Assembly: GCA_964036665.1 (NCBI GenBank)
Contig: OZ038532.1
Location: forward strand, 19,557,037 to 19,621,036
DNA from: Gordius sp. MW1
Taxonomy: Eukaryota > Nematomorpha > Gordioida > Gordea > Gordiidae
Length of the DNA: 64,000 nucleotides
Reading direction: 5' to 3'
Part shown: positions 58,873-64,000 of the stretch, in pieces
Layout of the letters: each line of letters opens with the position of its first letter
Position numbering within the stretch: the first letter of the stretch is position 1
Notes under the pieces: generated by a model
The model's input: only the letters and a program-made list of their open reading frames with translations
Databases searched by the model: none
What the model was told of the DNA's origin: nothing
Program-made: the position numbers and the translations under genes

Positions 58873-59062
58873 GGAGCTGGGAGATACATAGGATTTGTAG
58901 GAGGAACAGATAAACCATCTATATAAATCATATAGAATGTTTATAAATAAACTTACAAATATGGGATGTGAGGATATTAAAAGGAGTTGGGAGAGACTTA
59001 GGATTTATAGTAGGAACAGCTTTCCTAATTACATTTAGAATAGTTAATAATCTAACCTATAT
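58873..59062 (+). other. Duplicated exon-like segment, unknown
   Basis: Two related stretches 111 bp apart read GAGRYIGFVGGT and GVGRDLGFIVGTAFLITF. Each follows an AG and encodes a glycine-rich hydrophobic segment. No clear donors, so the exon status is doubtful. Confidence 0.25.
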
Positions 59063-59369
59063 TTACTAGCAATATTGTTCATATCCAATGTATGCAGAGG
59101 CCCAGCACTGCACCCATAATTTGGATGCTGTTTATTTAATAAGTGTTATAAAAGTCACTTTTGTGTAGGATCTCGTCATGCTCCCGTGCTAGTGTAAAAT
59201 TTGCACTGCAATAGACACCTCTACCAACACACCCACTTATTTATTCCAACAGCTGTTAAAGCGATTATCATTATAAACAGTTTGAGCCAAAACTTTACTT
59301 TTATTTTAATTTTCTATAGTTAACTCAAATGAGTCGCCAATAGAGGCCGTATGGCTGGCTCTTTTATAG

Positions 59370-60165
59370 ACCTTATAGAGGCACTCCATGGCAAATGATT
59401 TAGTACTATGCGAATAGACAAAGGAGAAAGTATTCGAAGAAAAAAGTGGTCAAAGAGCTTAACTGGATATGGTTTAAAGGTCAACGATTAAAAAACGGTT
59501 TAATGAAAATGAACGTTGCAGGCACCCCACCGCTAAATTACCATTTAAACCAAAAGTTGACAGATTTACATACCTAGGCTCGATGCTAAATCAAGAGGGA
59601 GGTTGCGACAAGAGTCAATGTATGGATCCAAATAGGATGGCTTAAATAGTGTAGAATATATGGTGCAATGTACGACAAGAAAATGTCAAGATGGTTGAAG
59701 AACAAAGCTTACAAATTCATCGTAAGATGGGCATTAAACACCACGGAGGAAAAGCTATTACAAGCCACAGAGATGAGAATGATACGATGGAGCTTAGGGT
59801 ATACTAAACTCGACCATATGACAAATGACTTAATCATAACAAAAATTGGTATTCAACCTATGGCGGACATGATTAACGAAAATCGGCTAAGGTGGTAAGG
59901 ACATATACTAAGAAGGGAGACGAATGATGTAAATCAAAAAAAACTGGACATGGAGGTATCGGGAAAGAGAGGACGAGGACTACCTCGGTTCACGTGGCAT
60001 GTCGAAAAAGTTAAGAAAACAAAAGTGATTAGTCCAAACATGGCACAACCCGGTCAAGATGGAAGAAACTCATCAAAACAAACCCCATGGCTGTGGGACC
60101 AAATAATAGATAAAGAAAAGGCAGATTTAAGGTTGAAATGCAATATTTTTTTTAAATAAAAGGGA
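59370..60165 (+). pseudogene. RTE/CR1-like LINE, 3' end
   Basis: Reads ANDLVLCE (the YADD-type catalytic box with Asp replaced by Asn), then RFTYLGSMLNQEGGC. Next come EEKLLQATEMRMIRWSLGYT, KIGIQPMADMINENRLRW, GHILRRE and EVSGKRGRG. This is the C-terminal half of a non-LTR reverse transcriptase with several stops and shifts. Related fragments lie at 30650 and 62270 on the other strand. Confidence 0.85.
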
Positions 60166-60852
60166 TATGATTTAAAAAGATGAAGAAGTTTATATAATTG
60201 TTATATAACTATAAATAAATTTGCTTTTTAAATTTATTTAAAATGTGCTTAAATATGATATAGAAGGTAAACAAATCGGTGTCGACTTCAAATATCACCA
60301 TCATTAATTAAACCAATAACAAATTACAAAATCATACTAGTAACTTCTTTAAATGATATTTGTTGTAAACCTTAACGAATATGATGGTTTCGTACATTTA
60401 AATTTAGAAATAATATATTTTGTTCTTCTCCTAAAAAACTGCACAGTTTTAGTTTAACTAATGTTATTAATATTAGTCAGCTCATTTTTATATGTTACAC
60501 GACCGCCGCCAAAATAATATTATTTTAATCTAATTTTTTATATTGTGCTCAATCAATTAGATGATAACTCGAGTATATCATAAAAATTATTAATTGTTTA
60601 TATACTAGTCAATTCAAATTATTGCAACAAATGTAAGCATTAAAAAATCATATGGATTTAGTATTTACATAATTTATGGTAAAATTAAAATCAAGAATTT
60701 ATTTTACAGCTACGATTATTTATATATAGCATTATTGGTTAAACTGAATACTGGAGAGTAATTGATGAAGAGCCTCCATTTTGGATCTATAATTAAATAT
60801 TAAAGGGATGAGTATATTCTGCATGTTTGAATTAAAATACATATATATAATT
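60166..60852. other. AT-rich, 3' of the secreted-protein gene
   Basis: No repeat ends or exons recognised; no clear AATAAA on the minus strand just after the stop. Confidence 0.4.
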
Positions 60853-61034
60853 TCAAACCGTATATGTCAAGGTGGATCCAGCGTTAGCTAAAGCCACCGT
60901 AGATGTATAATATGCCATATTTCCAAAACGACGCAAAAATACTAGGTTAGCTAAATTAGCCCCAGCTCCAGAGGCAGCCACAGTAACGGCATAATTGACT
61001 GCTGTAGCAGGAGGATTGTTCCCAACAACAGCAC
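60853..61034 (-). CDS. Secreted protein exon 3
   Basis: 182 bp: completes Ser47, then 59 codons and TGA. Acceptor TTCCAATTAG. The longer open frame upstream of this acceptor (from 61110) is not needed. Confidence 0.8.
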
Positions 61035-61868
61035 CTAATTGGAAAATATAAATACTTTTATTCATTATTTCAGGCATCACTGAGGTCAATAAGACCCCAA
61101 ATAAATTCATTATTCAGTTTAAAGATGCCATGGTTTCGTCATAGGATTGTTGTCCCATCTTAACAATACACCCAAACTTACTAAAAGAATGTGAGTAATC
61201 GCAATTGACAAATTAGTCTATTTTAAATAAATTTATAATGAAAAATGCTTTGAACGTTAAAACTTAAATATAAGAAAGGTGTTAAAGTTTATGATGGACT
61301 ACACCCAATTTTATTCTATTACATAAAAAGTTTAGCTAAACACGTTTTTGGCCCAATTTGAGTGAGACTTAAGCGTTATGTGCTGGCGCCCTGCAATGCC
61401 AATATTTTGCAAGTCAAACAAAGCTGAAAATTTCAAACTTAACTTAGAAGTTTTGAACATTCATTAAAATCATGATGACGACTTACTAATAGGTACGCTC
61501 CCTAAAACACTGAGAGTAAAAGTTGCGGCGCAAGCAGTTCCACCAGTAGCAGTAACAGTAATCGGAGTTAAATCCGCTAAAAAAATCAAACTTAATGATA
61601 ACAAATATTTTTTTCAACAAACTTTGTCCTAGGCTCCCCCTCCCTGCAAGAGTCATGGTACGCCCAAACGCTGTTAAAGCGCAATCACCTGCATACGAAT
61701 ATTACTATGAATAACAAAACTAAAATGGTTTTAAGCCCGTATTTCAATATTACATCAAAAAAATTAGTAATAATATGTGCATTTGTTGATTTATATATAA
61801 TTATAAATTAAGATATTACCGTTGATTCCTTTCGTAAGCTCGGCTAACAAAAGTAATATGACAAACAT
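60853..61868 (-). CDS. Three-exon gene for a 106-residue secreted protein, unknown family
   Basis: Exons 61820-61868, 61487-61576 and 60853-61034 join in phase (1, 1) to give 106 codons and TGA. Introns of 243 and 452 bp have GT-AG ends. Residues 1-17 form a signal peptide (FVILLLLAEL core). The mature part is rich in Thr, Ala, Val, Gly and Asn and alternates as beta strands would (TPITVTATGGTACAATFTLS; NYAVTVAASGAG; YYTSTVALANAGSTLTYTV). It has one Cys (C32), one Arg-Arg pair, no Lys, and no membrane anchor. Coding G+C is far above the flanks. It probably acts outside the cell; function unknown. Nothing TE-like is visible in it. A further upstream noncoding exon is possible. Confidence 0.75.
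61487..61576 (-). CDS. Secreted protein exon 2
   Basis: 90 bp: completes Ala17, then 29 codons (DLTPITVTATGG..LGSVPI) plus one base. Acceptor TTTTTTTAG, donor GTAAGT, both strong. Confidence 0.78.
61820..61868 (-). CDS. Secreted protein exon 1 (signal peptide)
   Basis: 49 bp: ATG at 61868, 16 codons plus one base, donor GTAATA. Confidence 0.7.
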
Positions 61869-62269
61869 TTTTTTTTAGGAATTTAAAGTTTAGAGAAGAA
61901 TGAAGTCGATAAATTATATGATAATTTTTGAGATGCTTATACTATTTATTTACCTGTGGCTAGATTTAACCAGATCTATTGCGTCACTATTGCAATTACA
62001 TATAAACATTGGCTTACGCAAGCAGCGTCTGCATATTACACCCCCATCCCATACATACACTATCTATACAAATATTTTCTTAGGCGTATATTTTTTAATT
62101 AAGCTATAAATGGAAAGCTTTTAAATCTACGCTGACTCATGTCAAAGGCTTGCAAATACAAATTATTTTGGGCCTAAACTTGGAATAAATTTCTTATTTA
62201 TTTATTTAATATCCAACCTACTTTGTTTACCCAGCCCGGCCCTCTTAAAAACTCTATCTACTTCTTATT
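61869..62269. other. Upstream of secreted-protein gene
   Basis: AT-rich. No TATA box or repeat end can be assigned. Confidence 0.4.
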
Positions 62270-62670
62270 CATCAGTTATTTGGTCCCACAGTCGTGGGGT
62301 TTGCTTTGATAAGTTTCTTTCATCTTGACCGGGTTACTAATCTCTTTAGTTTTCATACAACTTTATCGATTTGCCCTTTCCACGTGTCACAGGGTGGTGC
62401 TCTTCCTCTCTTCCCCGGTGCGTCCAGGTCTAGTGCTTTTCGATTTACGTCATTCGTGTCCCTTCTTAGTATATGCCCATACCACCTTAGCCGATTCTCG
62501 ATAATCATGGCCGCCATAGGTTGAATACCCAATTTTGCTATATGAGGAGGTCATTAGTCATATGGTCGAGCTTAGTATACCCCAAGCTCCACCATATCAT
62601 TCTCATCTCTGTGGCTTGTACCTTCCCTTCGGTGGTGTTTAATGCCCATGTTTCACTTCCATAGAGTATT
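62270..62670 (-). pseudogene. RTE/CR1-like LINE, 3' end, minus copy
   Basis: Reverse complement covers the same C-terminal blocks as 59750-60120: ATEMRMI, a YTKLDH-type run, NRLRWYGH and the GKRGR tail. More frameshifted than the plus copy. Confidence 0.8.
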
Positions 62671-63552
62671 TATTTAAAATGAGCTAAGCTCGCCTTTAAA
62701 TTGTATATAGACGAAGCAATAACTTAAATTCTTAATAATAATAAAATTAACATTACAATCACATTTTAAAAATATTTAACAACATTTGCAATATGACAAA
62801 CAAGCGTCTCTTAAAAAATATTTAGGCTTGGATTGGTCTAAAATGACTTGATAAAAATCTTCATATAAAGTAGTTGGACAGTTGAATGTCCTTGACAATA
62901 CATGTATCAGATGTAGGAGACTTTTATTAATTATTATTATTATCATCATAGTAGACTCATTTTAGCTTAAAAGGCCATGAAAGATATATGTTAGAATCGA
63001 GAGGATTTTTCATCAAGTGTCATTTCTATTCTTATAGAAACATCCATCCCTACAATCGCTACTGTTAGTTTCTCGCTATAACCAGTTTTGTAATTTCTAT
63101 TGGTTTCATTTCTATACATCGTGTTTATACTCACTTTACTTAATTTTGATTCTTTGAGACTTCTCTTCTTCTTTTTTATTTATTTTTTCCTTTAGAAGAT
63201 GGGCATAAATTGCCCGAAATATCGCGTTCCATTTCCACCTACCTACGTTATCAATCCAAACCCACCGTTTTTATACAACAATAGCCATAATGTTGCCTTT
63301 ATTTATAAAAATTTTCTCGCAAAATTCTAAAGCCAAACTTTTATCTAAAAATAATTCTAGTAATTAACAAAATGTCAACAGATATTGTCTCAAGCATAAG
63401 CATTAAATGCTGGATAAAATGCATGTCTAGAGACAAATGTGAGATTTAAATATAGTTTTATGCACTATTTAATGTATCTGTTATGTTTTGGATACACTGT
63501 GACCACAACGTTTCCACCTAGTCTTCCCTCCCCTCCTCTCTCTCTCTCTACT
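62671..63552. other. AT-rich with microsatellites
   Basis: TTATTATTATTATCATCATAG at about 62930-62950; CTCTCTCTCTCTCTA at about 63536-63550. No gene recognised. Confidence 0.45.
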
Positions 63553-63835
63553 AGTGTTGTAAAACGGAACTAATATTGAAGTTTAGTCGCCTAAAATCAA
63601 AAGTCGACAGACTAAAAGCATGTGTCGACCAAATAAAACCCAGCAATTGCTGGCGTGAGCAATGCTCACTGTGTGCTTTGCTCGAGCACGTACTGAGTTG
63701 TTTAATATGCTCGTTAGCTCAATGAGTGCTCGCTTTCGATGCACTAGGCAGAACAATAGCATTTAAAATGCTCGAGAAGCGAGTCGAAGCAGCAAAATCT
63801 GTTCTAGCATTGAGCAGATAACCCGAGGAGTAAAC
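63553..63835. mobile_element. hAT debris: TAGTGTTGTAAAA end plus GAGCA repeats
   Basis: TAGTGTTGTAAAACGG at 63555 with AGTCG/CGACT motifs resembles the MITE at 48269. 63650-63830 is packed with GAGCA/TGCTC and matches 50172-50290 in reverse (GCACTAGGCAGAACA shared). Two different hAT families appear to abut or nest. Confidence 0.5.
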
Positions 63836-63920
63836 TCATAAAGATAGCTGATATAATAGAAGCAATTGCCACGAGTTAGTAACTTTAAATATTTGCTCAA
63901 TCATAAATAAATTAAGGACT

Positions 63921-64000
63921 TTGCCCCCCTCTCTTTTTTGTCCCGGTGTTTTGCCCCCATCCTTTTTTACCCTCTTTCCGCCCGGGGGAGGGGGTAATTT
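63921..64000 (+). repeat. PolyC/polyG minisatellite, window edge
   Basis: Same unit as 34905-36372 (TTTGCCCCC, TTTTTTACCCTCTTTC, GGGGGAGGGGGTAATT). Continues off the right end. Confidence 0.85.

Overview
The window is eukaryotic and comes from a small-intron, very AT-rich invertebrate genome. The arthropod-type repeat vocabulary (hAT, MULE, RTE-like LINE, Ty3/gypsy, a dispersed family headed by CCCGGCAAACGTTG) makes an arthropod the best guess, but nothing proves a taxon. There are no operons, bacterial genes, rRNA genes or CRISPR arrays. Coding exons stand out as short GC-rich islands (about 45-55% G+C) in 20-30% G+C DNA.

Host genes, all on the minus strand. (1) 46-163: one internal exon of a Rho-family GTPase whose other exons were not found. 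(2) 3406-3629: a possible terminal exon of an unknown lysine-rich protein. (3) 11716-29951: a 13-exon partial model of the autophagy kinase ULK/Atg1, with a complete kinase domain followed by Ser/Thr/Pro-rich linker exons. Its second intron is about 11.6 kb and holds a 10.3-kb composite satellite array. Two places in the gene need a frame correction. The C-terminal exons were not found. (4) 60853-61868: a complete three-exon gene for a 106-residue, signal-peptide-bearing, Thr/Ala/Val/Gly-rich protein of unknown family; it is the cleanest uncharacterised gene here.

Mobile DNA, left to right. 336-636 is a GGCGTAGCC-type MITE. It abuts a 2.2-kb inverted duplication (639-2868 and 6072-8300) whose right arm overlaps a hAT element with a perfect 8-bp target-site duplication (7483-8573). 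8796-10302 is a MULE-like element, with an inverted sister copy at 48836-50163. 18621-28880 is the satellite array. 30650-31340 is a LINE fragment, 31947-33297 a decayed hAT and 33326-34308 a MITE. 34905-36372 is a polyC/polyG minisatellite that reverses orientation at about 35.83 kb. 36681-38735 is a hAT with a second hAT (36855-37668) and a tiny poly(A) retroinsertion (37703-37750) inside it. 38737-45590 is the same satellite family in reverse orientation, interrupted by a TA-flanked MITE (40791-41818). 48269-48468 is a hAT MITE. 48778-50314 is a further hAT MITE split by the second MULE. 50500-51740 is the 3' part of a Ty3/gypsy element. 52661-54672 is a composite repeat carrying a 169-bp satellite. 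54963-58447 is more of the reversed satellite. LINE fragments lie at 59370-60165 and 62270-62670, and the window ends in hAT debris and the polyC minisatellite.

The strongest overall signal is the composite satellite. It has about 1.54-kb higher-order units built from roughly 105-130-bp monomers, with a CCAATGG/CCATTGG stem in each monomer, a tRNA B-box-like module, a GGAC-rich VNTR, a GGGCC-TTC-GGCCC hairpin and a recurring AATTGC-ATA-GCAATT palindrome at module edges. It is dispersed in both orientations like a transposon. A second theme is that each hAT family carries its own private 5-6-bp palindromic repeats just inside its ends.
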